This document shows, piece by piece, positions 1 to 6,463 of a stretch of DNA of 14,205 bases. Each line of letters begins with the position of its first letter. Positions within the stretch are counted from its first letter, which is position 1. Location of the stretch: NCBI GenBank assembly GCA_946221915.1, contig CAMIKG010000092.1, positions 1 to 14,205 on the forward strand. Reading direction: 5' to 3'. Both the position numbers and the translations under genes were made by a program. The notes under the pieces were generated by a model. It was not told the origin of the DNA, did not search any database, and saw only the letters and a list, made by a program, of their open reading frames with translations. This DNA comes from an uncultured Erwinia sp. GTDB taxonomy: Bacteria; Pseudomonadota; Gammaproteobacteria; Enterobacterales; Enterobacteriaceae.

Positions 1-56
1 GGTGCCTGGTGCCTGGTGCCTGGTGCCTGGTGCCTGGTGCCTGGTGCCTGGTGCCT
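1..56. repeat. Heptanucleotide tandem repeat, (GGTGCCT)x8
   Basis: Eight perfect head-to-tail copies of GGTGCCT fill the first 56 bases; the array is cut by the window edge, so the real copy number may be higher. It lies about 20 bp beyond the stop codon of yejK, in its 3' flank. The array has no stop codon in at least one frame and so yields a spurious repetitive ORF. Perfect identity between copies suggests recent expansion by slipped-strand mispairing. Confidence 0.95.
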
Positions 57-76
57 TGAGTATGCCAGGCGTTTCG

Positions 77-1081
77 TTATTTACCACTCGTCCGGCGCTG
101 CAGCTGGTCGCGCAGGTTTGGCGGCGTGCCTTTAATCGTCAGCGTATCCGTGGTCGGGTCCCAGAAGATACGTTCACCAAGCAGCATTGCGTCAAAGTTC
201 AGCGTTAAGCCACCGCCGCTGCCGGCAAATTTGGTCAGCTGGCGCAGCGTGCCGCGATCGGCCGGGAAGCTCTGTTCCAGTTCATATCCCTGCTCCTGGG
301 TAAAGGCCTGGAAGCTTTTTTCGCCCAGCGGCGGCAGTTCGTTGGAGAGGTCTTCAAGCGCAATCTCTTCTCCCGCCTGCAGCTGCTCATTGCAGTAGGT
401 ATACACCTGCTGGCGATAGTTCTGGCGCTCATTTTTATCCAGTTGAGATTCGTCGCAGTAATCATCCACCGCCTGCAGCAGTCCACGGTTTTGCGCTTTG
501 GTATCCAGACCTACGCTGGCACCGAGGAAATCCATAAAGAAATCCGCCACTTTACGCCCAACACGACCACGCAGGAAGGTCAGATAACGGGTCGATTCCG
601 GGTTAGTTTCCCATTCAGTGAGATCAATCCGTGCCACAATATCGGCATGGTTGATATCGAGGTAATGAGTCGTACTGATATCCAGCTCCTCATTGACACG
701 CATGCTGTTCTGGCTGCTCAGCACCGCCACCAGCAGGTACTCCACCGCCAGGTAGCGATAGTGGCAAAACAGCACCACGCCGCCTTCGGCAAACGGATAT
801 TTCGCCAGCTCATCCCGCAGACGTCCGGTAGCTGCACGGCTAAAGGCCAGGAAGTCGTCCTCCCCTTTGCGACAGTTGCGCAGCGCGTCGGCCAGCTCGC
901 TCTCTTCGTTGAACAGGCCATAAGCCTTGCTTTTAGCGCTATAGACGCGGTGTAACTCTTCCATCATTGCCTCGACCGTGGCATTGGTCGGCAGCAGGGA
1001 CGAACGCAACACCAGCTCCAGCGTCTGTTCGTCGCGCTTAATCAGCTGGTGAAGGGCAATCTGGTCGATATCCAGACTCAT
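77..1081 (-). CDS. yejK: Nucleoid-associated protein YejK (NdpA family)
   Basis: The 334-residue product matches E. coli YejK/NdpA (about 335 residues) along its length as remembered: the N-terminus MSLDIDQIALHQLIKR, the central HYLDINHADIVARIDLTEWE (about 140-160) and the C-terminal LTIKGTPPNLRDQLQRRTSG are family hallmarks. NdpA proteins are cytoplasmic and co-purify with the nucleoid; the E. coli protein has been reported to inhibit DNA relaxation by topoisomerases. The ATG at 1081 is supported by AAGGAG on the minus strand (plus-strand 1090-1095), eight bases upstream. It diverges from yejL. The 3' end abuts a 7-bp repeat array instead of a clear terminator. A weak candidate promoter reads on the minus strand as TTGATT (1135-1140), an 18-bp spacer and TGAATA (1111-1116). 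Family identity is near certain; the exact cellular role is less settled. Confidence 0.96.
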   Translation of the reverse strand: MSLDIDQIALHQLIKRDEQTLELVLRSSLLPTNATVEAMMEELHRVYSAKSKAYGLFNEESELADALRNCRKGEDDFLAFSRAATGRLRDELAKYPFAEGGVVLFCHYRYLAVEYLLVAVLSSQNSMRVNEELDISTTHYLDINHADIVARIDLTEWETNPESTRYLTFLRGRVGRKVADFFMDFLGASVGLDTKAQNRGLLQAVDDYCDESQLDKNERQNYRQQVYTYCNEQLQAGEEIALEDLSNELPPLGEKSFQAFTQEQGYELEQSFPADRGTLRQLTKFAGSGGGLTLNFDAMLLGERIFWDPTTDTLTIKGTPPNLRDQLQRRTSGK

Positions 1082-1137
1082 GGTAGACTCTCCTTAATGG
1101 CTCAGGCGCGTATTCAATCACTGCACGCCGCCGCAAT

Positions 1138-1205
1138 CAACAGGCGGATGCATTAACCTGGTGCTGACGATCAACAGGCATATCCATTAACATGGCGCTG
1201 ACGAT
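1138..1205. repeat. 34-bp tandem duplication in the yejK–yejL intergenic region
   Basis: Two adjacent 34-bp units, 1138-1171 and 1172-1205, match at 29 of 34 positions. Both begin CAACAGGC, share CATTAAC in the middle and end GCTGACGAT. The divergence shows the duplication is not brand new. It sits upstream of both divergent genes. The left end supplies the TTGATT of a possible yejK -35 box, and the yejL -10-like TAAGAT (1236-1241, inside the dyad CGCTA-AGA-TAGCG) lies 30 bp to the right. The sequence does not show whether it binds a regulator. Confidence 0.85.
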
Positions 1206-1273
1206 AAAAGTGCAGAAAAAAGCGCGGCGATACGCTAAGATAGCGCCCTTTAATATCTGAATAAATCGACGTT

Positions 1274-1501
1274 ATGCCACAATCATCCCGTTATAGTGAC
1301 GAACGCGTGGAGAAGCTCCTCGCAGAACTGGTCAGCGTGCTGGAAAAAGACCAGGCGCCTACCGATCTTTCCCTGATGGTGCTGGGAAATATGGTGACCA
1401 ACTTAATCAATACCAGCGTGGCGCCAGCTCAGCGCCGCAATCTGGCTCGCTCTTTCGCTGACGCCCTGCAGGCTTCCGTGCGCGAAGATAAAGCCCATTA
1501 A
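1274..1501 (+). CDS. yejL: UPF0352 family protein YejL
   Basis: The 75-residue product is the same length as E. coli YejL and very similar: it starts MPQSSRYSDERVEKLLAEL, carries the conserved core APTDLSLMVLGNMVTNLIN (about 28-46) and ends REDKAH. It is predicted to be a small helical cytoplasmic protein of unknown function (UPF0352). There is no strong Shine-Dalgarno sequence before the ATG, but conservation of the N-terminus fixes the start. yejM begins 21 bp after its stop, so the two are probably co-transcribed, the conserved order in enterobacteria. Confidence 0.96.
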   Translation: MPQSSRYSDERVEKLLAELVSVLEKDQAPTDLSLMVLGNMVTNLINTSVAPAQRRNLARSFADALQASVREDKAH

Positions 1502-1522
1502 TGAGATGATCCTGACCCGATT

Positions 1523-3274
1523 ATGGTAAACAACCGGCAGCGCTACCGTGAAAAAGTCTCCCAGATGGTTAGCTGGGGGCACTGGTTCGCGCTGTTTAAT
1601 ATCATCTTTGCCTTCCTTCTCGGCAGCCGCTTCCTGCTGCTGGCTGACTGGCCTGCTTCGCTGGCAGGGCGCATTTACGCTTTTACCAGCTGGATTGGCC
1701 ATTTCAGTTTTCTGGTGTTTGCCGTTTATCTGCTGATCCTCTTCCCGCTGACTTTTATTGTTATGTCGCAGCGGCTGATGAGGTTCCTGTCAGCCATTGT
1801 CGCCACTGCCGGGCTGACGCTGCTGCTGGTCGATAGTGCGGTGTTCAGCCGCTTCCATTTGCACCTCAATCCGGTGGTGTGGGAACTGGTGGTCAACCCC
1901 GACCAGAGTGAGATGGCGCGCGACTGGCAGCTGATGTTTATCAGCGTGCCCGCCATTCTGCTGGTGGAGATGCTGTTCGCTACCTGGAGCTGGCAGAAGC
2001 TACGCAGCCTTAACCGGCGCAGTTTCGGCAAGCCGCTGGCGGCGCTATTTATTACCGCCTTTTTCACCAGCCATCTGATGTATATCTGGGCGGACGCCAA
2101 TTTCTATCGCCCGATTACCATGCAGCGCTCTAACCTGCCGCTCTCGTATCCGATGACCGCACGCCGCTTCCTTGAGAAGCATGGTCTGCTGGATGCGCAG
2201 GAATATCAGCGTCGTCTGGTGCAGCAGGGTAACCCGGAAGCGCTTTCCGTCGCCTATCCGCTGAGTGATATCACCTTCCGCGACAGCGCGTCGCATCATA
2301 ATTTGCTGGTGATTACCGTCGACGGCTTAAATGCCGCGACGATGGCGAAAACGTTGCCGAATCTTTATCAGTTTGCCCAGCAGAACGTGCAGTTCAGCCA
2401 GCACTTTAGCGCCGGAAGCTCTGACGATGCCGGGCTGTTCGGCCTGTTTTACGGTATTTCGCCAAGCTACATGGATGGCGTATTGTCATCACGTATTCCC
2501 TCGACGCTGATTGGTGCGCTGAGCAAACAGGGCTACCAGTTTGGTCTGTTTGCCACCGACGGTTTCAGCTCACCGTTGTATCGTCAGGCGCTGCTGACGG
2601 ACTTCTCTCTGCCTGCTGCCGAGCCGCAGTCCAATGCGCAAACCACCACGCAGTGGCTGAACTGGCTGGAGGGTCAGCAGGGGCACAGTGCACCATGGTT
2701 CTCTTACCTCTCATATGATGTGCTGGGTGAGCAGACAGATACGCAGGATGCCAGTCGCCGCTATGCGCGCAACGCAGCACGCGTTGATCAGCAGATTCAA
2801 CAGGTGCTGACGCGCCTGCAGGAGAAAGGCCTGCTCGACAGCACAGTCGTGGTGATTACCGCCCAGCGCGGCGTGGCGCTTGACAGTAACAGTGATAATC
2901 CAGGCAATCGCGCCCTGCTGCAGGTTCCGCTGGTGGTTCACTGGCCGAATACACCCGCACAGCGGATTGATAAGCTGACCGACCATCAGGATGTGATGAC
3001 CACGCTGATGCAACGTCTGCTGCATGTCAGCACCGCGCCAGGGGAATACTCCCAGGGCGAAGATCTGTTTGCTGCCCAGCGTCGCCACGACTGGGTCGCC
3101 AGCAGCGAAAATCGCCAGCTGGTGATCACTACGCCGAAAACCACGCTGATTCTGGATAATAACGGTAGCTATCAGGCATATGATGACAACGGCAAGCTGC
3201 TAAAAGAGCATAAACCGCAGCTGGCGCTGCTGCTGCAGGTACTGACAGAAGAGAAAAGGTTCATTGCTAACTGA
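1523..3274 (+). CDS. yejM: Inner-membrane LPS sensor YejM (PbgA/LapC)
   Basis: The 583-residue product aligns end to end with E. coli YejM/PbgA/LapC (586 residues). This essential inner-membrane protein senses periplasmic-leaflet LPS and binds LapB, restraining FtsH-dependent degradation of LpxC and so setting lipid A synthesis. Five N-terminal membrane segments are visible at about 17-40, 57-80, 86-108, 135-155 and 170-190. An interfacial linker follows, with the LPS-binding stretch PMTARRFLEKH (210-220, R214-R215), then a periplasmic alkaline-phosphatase-like domain from about residue 258. VDG at 266-268 keeps the fold's first acidic position, but the site where active phosphoethanolamine transferases have a DHG motif reads ITAQRG (445-450), and the nucleophile region reads SAGSSDD (296-302). 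This agrees with a non-enzymatic sensor. The start ATG is fixed by homology (MVNNRQRYREKVSQMVSWGHW); the RBS is poor, suggesting coupling to yejL. Confidence 0.97.
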   Translation: MVNNRQRYREKVSQMVSWGHWFALFNIIFAFLLGSRFLLLADWPASLAGRIYAFTSWIGHFSFLVFAVYLLILFPLTFIVMSQRLMRFLSAIVATAGLTLLLVDSAVFSRFHLHLNPVVWELVVNPDQSEMARDWQLMFISVPAILLVEMLFATWSWQKLRSLNRRSFGKPLAALFITAFFTSHLMYIWADANFYRPITMQRSNLPLSYPMTARRFLEKHGLLDAQEYQRRLVQQGNPEALSVAYPLSDITFRDSASHHNLLVITVDGLNAATMAKTLPNLYQFAQQNVQFSQHFSAGSSDDAGLFGLFYGISPSYMDGVLSSRIPSTLIGALSKQGYQFGLFATDGFSSPLYRQALLTDFSLPAAEPQSNAQTTTQWLNWLEGQQGHSAPWFSYLSYDVLGEQTDTQDASRRYARNAARVDQQIQQVLTRLQEKGLLDSTVVVITAQRGVALDSNSDNPGNRALLQVPLVVHWPNTPAQRIDKLTDHQDVMTTLMQRLLHVSTAPGEYSQGEDLFAAQRRHDWVASSENRQLVITTPKTTLILDNNGSYQAYDDNGKLLKEHKPQLALLLQVLTEEKRFIAN

Positions 3275-3305
3275 TTATTTATAAAGCAGTTAACCGCTCA
3301 GTGAC

Positions 3306-3333
3306 TTGCAATCAGCACTGGACAAGGTACTAT
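3306..3333 (+). promoter_or_regulatory. Candidate promoter of tRNA-Pro
   Basis: TTGCAA (3306-3311) and TACTAT (3328-3333) are separated by 16 bp. Initiation would fall near 3340, a few bases before the mature tRNA 5' end. A second possible -10, TATTAT, overlaps at 3331-3336. Placement just upstream of a stable RNA gene is the main support. Confidence 0.45.
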
Positions 3334-3346
3334 TATTGCACTGTGT

Positions 3347-3423
3347 CGGCACGTAGCGCAGCCTGGTAGCGCACCGTCATGGGGTGTCGGGGGTCGGAGG
3401 TTCAAATCCTCTCGTGCCGACCA
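3347..3423 (+). tRNA. proL: tRNA-Pro, anticodon GGG
   Basis: This 77-nt gene folds as a full cloverleaf. The 7-bp acceptor stem is CGGCACG/CGTGCCG, the D arm is GCGC/GCGC, and the T arm is GGAGG-TTCAAAT-CCTCT. The 3' CCA is encoded. The anticodon loop ATGGGGT places GGG at 3381-3383, reading CCC and CCU proline codons. The anticodon stem has one T-T opposition, which as I recall the E. coli proL gene also has. It follows yejM, the position of proL in E. coli. tRNA 3' ends are common integration sites, but I found no second copy of its 3' end in this window. Confidence 0.98.
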
Positions 3424-3434
3424 AAATCCCCTTT

Positions 3435-3462
3435 AAAACCAGCCCCTTGTGGCTGGTTTTTT
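3435..3462 (+). terminator. Rho-independent terminator after tRNA-Pro
   Basis: AAAACCAGCC (3435-3444) pairs perfectly with GGCTGGTTTT (3451-3460) around a 6-nt loop, and the right arm runs into six T residues (3457-3462). It begins 11 nt after the tRNA CCA end. Confidence 0.9.
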
Positions 3463-3746
3463 ATTGCCTGAAATTTGCGGAGGGTGAAACCCGACGCTCA
3501 AACTCGCCTGATAAACACGGGAAACATCGTGCTGATAGTGTTTACCGTAAGCTTTCCAGCGGGAACGGTCAATCCCGCACCGCCTCTTCAAACGCGCTCA
3601 CCGCTTTGTCATCAATGGCATCAGCAGCCGAGATAACGCGCAAAAATGATAACCATTAGTTGTTCGCTTATTGACCAGCAACAAAGAAAACGTCACCATC
3701 TGGCTCACAGGGAGCGAAGGGATCGCAGCCCGAACAAGGAAGGAAA
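3463..3746. other. Non-coding stretch after tRNA-Pro
   Basis: I see no credible gene here. A 24-codon open stretch on the minus strand (3569-3643, TTG start, acidic peptide containing AADAIDDKAVSAFEEAV) has amino-acid composition like real protein but no RBS, so it may be a gene remnant. A hairpin with 6-bp arms GCGGGA/TCCCGC lies at 3559-3578. No insertion-sequence ends or integrase fragments are evident, although the position beside a tRNA gene invites insertion. Confidence 0.5.
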
Positions 3747-3749
3747 GTG

Positions 3750-3929
3750 ATGAAAGAAGAAGATATGGATAAGGCCATTCGGGATAAAATTAACGCCGAG
3801 ATAGTTAAACTGCTCAGTGAGTCGTCGAAACTGACCAGAGAAACGTTCTGGTATCCTGTGGTGGTGGCAAGTGGCATGATTGTCGCCATCGGCACCATTC
3901 TTACGGTGGTGCACAAACTGTTTTATTAA
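3750..3929 (+). CDS. Small single-span membrane protein, 59 residues
   Basis: The product has a charged amphipathic N-terminal half (KEEDMDKAIRDKINAEIVKL, then a Ser/Lys/Thr stretch to about residue 34) and one hydrophobic segment at about 36-55 (YPVVVASGMIVAIGTILTVV), ending HKLFY. That layout predicts a bitopic inner-membrane protein with a cytoplasmic helix before the membrane. ATG at 3750 is preferred over the adjacent GTG at 3747 because the doubled AAGGAAGG (3736-3743) is then spaced six bases away. A strong terminator follows immediately, so this is a compact one-gene unit. The KINAEIxKL...WYPVVVASG pattern resembles small uncharacterised enterobacterial and phage-associated proteins, but I cannot name a family or function. 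The strong RBS and terminator make it likely to be a real gene. Confidence 0.8.
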   Translation: MKEEDMDKAIRDKINAEIVKLLSESSKLTRETFWYPVVVASGMIVAIGTILTVVHKLFY

Positions 3930-3951
3930 AAGCCCCTGCCGGGGCTTTTTT
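3928..3951. terminator. Terminator between convergent genes
   Basis: AAAAGCCCC (3928-3936) pairs with GGGGCTTTT (3941-3949) around a TGCC loop. On the plus strand it ends in six T residues (3946-3951) and overlaps the last bases of the 59-residue ORF. On the minus strand four T residues follow the stem, so it may also terminate the convergent dehydratase gene, less efficiently. Confidence 0.88.
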
Positions 3952-3966
3952 AGTGTTAGTCATGAA

Positions 3967-5163
3967 TCAGGGCCGCTTACCGAACTCACTGGTCAGTACG
4001 GTCCACTTGCGCGCCTGTTCGCTGATGGTAAAGCCCAGGCCGTGGCGGTCCGAAATCCACATCCGGCCATCGCGCAGTTGCAGCTGTTCATTAAACAGCG
4101 GATTCAGCCATTCGAAGTGCTCCAGCCACGGCTCAATCGGATAAGCGGCAGACAGGTGCAGATGCACTTCCATGGCAAAATGCGGCGCCAGTTTGCGGCC
4201 ATGTTTCGCCGCCAGATCCATAATCTTCAGGAACGGCGTAATGCCCCCCACGCGCGGCGCATCGGGCTGAACAAAATCGCTGGCATTGCCCAGGATCAGC
4301 TGCTCATGCTCGCGGAAACTGGTCAGCATCTCGCCGGTGGCGATCGGCGTATCCAGTGCCGCCGTCAGCGCAGCGTGCCCTTCCACGTCATAAGCATCCA
4401 GCGGCTCCTCAATCCATACCAGATTAAACGCCTCCATTTTACGCCCCATACGAATCGCCGTTTCACGATCCCACTGCTGGTTCGCATCCACCATCAGCGG
4501 GAAGTCATCGCCTAGCTCTTTACGTACTGCGGTCAGACGTCGCAGATCTTCCGCGCAGTTGGGCTGCCCGACTTTGATTTTGATACCACCAATGCCGCTT
4601 TCACGTGAAATCGCCACGTTTTTCAGCATCTGCTCCAGCGGCGTATGCAGGAAACCACCGGAGGTGTTGTAGCACTGTACGGAATCGCGATGGGCGCCAA
4701 ACAGTTTTGACAGCGGCAGGCCAGCGCGTTTGGCTTTCATATCCCACAGGGCGATATCAATCGGCGAAATCGCCTGCACCGCCATACCGCTGCGGCCGAC
4801 TGATGCCCCCGCCCACAGCAGTTTGGTATAAATTTTGTCGATATCATTGGGGTCTTCGCCCAGCAGGTTGTCGGCGATCTCTTTCGCATGGGCGTAAATC
4901 CCCTGCCCGCCTGCCCGCTTGGAGTAGCTGAATCCCACCCCTTCAAAACCATCGCGGGTGCGGATTTCGGCGAAAATAATCGCCACTTCGGTCAGTGGTT
5001 TCTGACGACCGGTTAACACTTTGGCATCGCTGACGGGCGTCGCCAGCGGTAAAAATGCCAGCGAAACCTGCACCCACTCGATACGGTCGCCGCTCTCAGC
5101 GGCGGTTTTGCTGTGGCCTGCACTGGCGTAGCTTACGGCATCGGAATTAGCACTGATTGTCAT
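3967..5163 (-). CDS. L-talarate/galactarate dehydratase (enolase superfamily)
   Basis: The 398-residue product has the same length as, and very high similarity to, the Salmonella L-talarate/galactarate dehydratase (STM3697, mandelate racemase subgroup) as I remember it. The enzyme removes water from L-talarate or galactarate to give 5-keto-4-deoxy-D-glucarate in the cytosol. The N-terminal capping domain covers about 28-160, followed by the barrel. Catalytic and metal residues are intact: K195 and K197 in KIKVG, Mg ligands D226 (VDAN), E252 (EEP) and E278 (TGE), and H328 (APH). The barrel ends in the family C-terminus EFGKRP. The frame stays open to an ATG at 5202, but 5163 is chosen because GGAG (plus-strand 5172-5175) lies eight bases upstream and the N-terminus MTISANSDAV matches the homologue; 5202 lies inside an operator. 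The divergent neighbour is a LacI-type regulator. No sugar-acid transporter, aldolase or reductase is in the window, so the product must feed enzymes encoded elsewhere. Confidence 0.93.
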   Translation of the reverse strand: MTISANSDAVSYASAGHSKTAAESGDRIEWVQVSLAFLPLATPVSDAKVLTGRQKPLTEVAIIFAEIRTRDGFEGVGFSYSKRAGGQGIYAHAKEIADNLLGEDPNDIDKIYTKLLWAGASVGRSGMAVQAISPIDIALWDMKAKRAGLPLSKLFGAHRDSVQCYNTSGGFLHTPLEQMLKNVAISRESGIGGIKIKVGQPNCAEDLRRLTAVRKELGDDFPLMVDANQQWDRETAIRMGRKMEAFNLVWIEEPLDAYDVEGHAALTAALDTPIATGEMLTSFREHEQLILGNASDFVQPDAPRVGGITPFLKIMDLAAKHGRKLAPHFAMEVHLHLSAAYPIEPWLEHFEWLNPLFNEQLQLRDGRMWISDRHGLGFTISEQARKWTVLTSEFGKRP

Positions 5164-5184
5164 GCTCTGTTCTCCGTAAATGTA

Positions 5185-5204
5185 AAATGATTGCGCTATC
5201 ATTT
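5185..5204. promoter_or_regulatory. Candidate operator O1 for the LacI-family regulator
   Basis: The 18-mer AATGATTGCGCTATCATT (5186-5203) is a palindrome about a central GCGC with a single mismatched pair, and one more A/T pair extends it to 20 bp. It has the even symmetry and central CG step typical of LacI/GalR operators. It lies just upstream of the dehydratase RBS and overlaps a minus-strand -10-like TATAAA (5202-5207), where a bound repressor would block initiation. A near-identical copy lies 152 bp away, centre to centre (5336-5357). Confidence 0.75.
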
Positions 5205-5230
5205 ATAAAATCACGCTGGCGATAACACCA
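5202..5230 (-). promoter_or_regulatory. Candidate dehydratase promoter
   Basis: On the minus strand TATAAA (plus-strand 5202-5207) is a good -10 element. With a 17-bp spacer the -35 position (5225-5230) reads TGGTGT, a poor match. A weak -35 with a CRP-like site centred about 60 bp upstream of the expected start (near 5195) is the usual layout of a class I CRP-activated promoter. The assignment rests on layout alone. Confidence 0.45.
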
Positions 5231-5244
5231 TCATGCAGGGTCTT

Positions 5245-5266
5245 TTTTGTTCTCATGATCACATCT
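5245..5266. promoter_or_regulatory. Candidate CRP-binding site
   Basis: TGTTC (5248-5252), six bases, then TCACA (5259-5263) matches the CRP consensus TGTGA-N6-TCACA at eight of ten positions, with a perfect right half continuing GATCACATCT and A/T-rich flanks. Its centre at 5255.5 lies about 60 bp upstream of the predicted dehydratase start. Carbon-catabolite control of a sugar-acid gene would be expected. Confidence 0.5.
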
Positions 5267-5335
5267 TAAAGGTGATATTCTGGCGTTAAACCAGATCCTG
5301 CATGGCTTTTTTCAACAGATGCCCAGGCAATAACC

Positions 5336-5357
5336 ATAATGTTTGCGCAATCATTAT
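5336..5357. promoter_or_regulatory. Candidate operator O2 for the LacI-family regulator
   Basis: The core AATGTTTGCGCAATCATT (5338-5355) is a palindrome about GCGC with one mismatched pair; two further pairs extend it to 22 bp. It differs from O1 at two of 18 positions. It overlaps a plausible plus-strand promoter for the regulator (TTCAAC at 5311-5316, 18-bp spacer, CATAAT at 5335-5340), so binding here would give autorepression. Confidence 0.75.
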
Positions 5358-5425
5358 TAGCTATTTACAGCAGAGAAAAACACCGCCAGACTACGGGAAT
5401 AGTGTTCACTAAGGGTGTCGCCCTG

Positions 5426-6463
5426 TTGAAAAAAGAAAAAACTGTTAGCCGAGCCCCAACCTTAGAAGATGTCGCGCGTGCCGCCGGGCTGTCGCCAATG
5501 ACCGTCAGCCGGGCGCTGAATAATCCGCGTATTGTGCGCCCTGCCACTGTTGCCAGAGTGATGGAGGCAGTGCGCGCCACCGGCTACATCCCCAATATGC
5601 TGGCAGGCAGCCTGGCGTCAAAACGCAGCAGGTTGATTGCTGTTGCCGTACCGCAGATTAACAACAGCATGTTTATTGATACCATTCAGGCGCTGAGTGA
5701 TGAGCTCGCACTGCGCGGTTACCATATTCTGCTGTGCGTCGCCGGTTACACCCATGAATCCGAAACCGATATTGTGGCAACGATTCTTTCGCGCCGCCCT
5801 GATGGTATTGTGCTGACCGGCATCCACCACTCGGCAGAGCTGAAAAAAATCATTATCAATGCGGATATTCCGGCGATCGAAATCTGGGATTTAACCCCGA
5901 CGCCGCTCGATATGCTGGTCGGCTTTTCCCACGAAAAAATTGGTGAAGCGATTGGCCATTATGTGGTGAAGAAAGGCTATCGCCATGCCGGGTTACTCTG
6001 GGCGGGTGATAACCGTGCAGCACGGCGCAAACAGGGGGTGCTGGAAATCATGCAGCAACATCCGGCGATCGCTATCAGTGAAGCCACCGTTCCGCTGCCC
6101 GCCATGCTCTCCTCCGGCCGCGAAGGCATGAAGCGGCTGCTGGCGCAGGATGCACAACCCGATATCATCGTCTGCAGTTCCGATACGCTGGCGCAGGGGG
6201 CGATTATGGAAGCGGAAAGCCAGGGATGGCAGGTGCCTGCCGATGTGGCGGTGATGGGTTTTGGCGACCTCAACTTTGCTGCCTTTAATAAACCGGCCAT
6301 TACCACCGTCAGCGTTGACCGCTGGCGCATCGGCCAGCAGGCTGCTGCGATGCTGGCCGATAAAATTGCCGGTAAAACCATTGAACAGCCGGTACTGGAT
6401 ATCGGTTTTTCGTTAATCGAACGGGAGTCAACGCAGGATGGAAATCAGAGAGTGCGCGGTTAA
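5426..6463 (+). CDS. LacI/GalR-family transcriptional regulator (GntR-like)
   Basis: From TTG at 5426 the product is 345 residues, the normal size for the family. The helix-turn-helix is TLEDVARAAGLSPMTVSRAL (12-31), the hinge region GYIPNMLAGSLAS follows (53-65), and a periplasmic-binding-protein-like effector domain fills the rest (from RSRLIAVAVPQINNSMF to the late VPADVAVMGFGDL and ITTVSVD motifs). It resembles gluconate-type repressors; divergence from a talarate/galactarate dehydratase suggests a sugar-acid effector. The frame is open to ATG 5339, but that codon lies inside operator O2, has no RBS and would add an atypical 29-residue leader. TTG 5426 has AAGGG at 5411-5415 ten bases upstream and puts the HTH at the usual distance from the N-terminus. 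The last 26 bp overlap the downstream acyltransferase gene. Family certain; start and effector inferred. Confidence 0.9.
   Translation: MKKEKTVSRAPTLEDVARAAGLSPMTVSRALNNPRIVRPATVARVMEAVRATGYIPNMLAGSLASKRSRLIAVAVPQINNSMFIDTIQALSDELALRGYHILLCVAGYTHESETDIVATILSRRPDGIVLTGIHHSAELKKIIINADIPAIEIWDLTPTPLDMLVGFSHEKIGEAIGHYVVKKGYRHAGLLWAGDNRAARRKQGVLEIMQQHPAIAISEATVPLPAMLSSGREGMKRLLAQDAQPDIIVCSSDTLAQGAIMEAESQGWQVPADVAVMGFGDLNFAAFNKPAITTVSVDRWRIGQQAAAMLADKIAGKTIEQPVLDIGFSLIERESTQDGNQRVRG

Noticed and set aside
2..208. Plus-strand 68-residue ORF at the left edge
   Set aside because: Its N-terminal half is only the translated GGTGCCT array (repeating PGAWCLV), and the rest is antisense to the end of yejK.
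443..955. 170-residue plus-strand ORF
   Set aside because: Lies wholly antisense within yejK, a well-supported gene; no RBS and no recognisable domain.
1138..1205. Possible CRISPR-like array
   Set aside because: The two units are directly adjacent without spacers, differ at five positions and have no cas genes nearby.
3347..3423. tRNA-Pro as a genomic-island attachment site
   Set aside because: No integrase and no repeat of the tRNA 3' end found elsewhere in the window.
3569..3643. 24-codon minus-strand open stretch with natural-looking composition
   Set aside because: Only a TTG start, no RBS and no promoter; at best a remnant, so not listed as a gene.
3384..3659. 91-residue plus-strand ORF
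   Set aside because: Its start is inside tRNA-Pro and it runs through the tRNA terminator.
3880..4515. 211-residue plus-strand ORF
   Set aside because: Antisense to the dehydratase, whose catalytic residues are all conserved in the other strand.
5164..5202. Upstream ATG (5202) extension of the dehydratase
   Set aside because: Would place coding sequence across operator O1 and the RBS; the known homologue begins at the equivalent of 5163.
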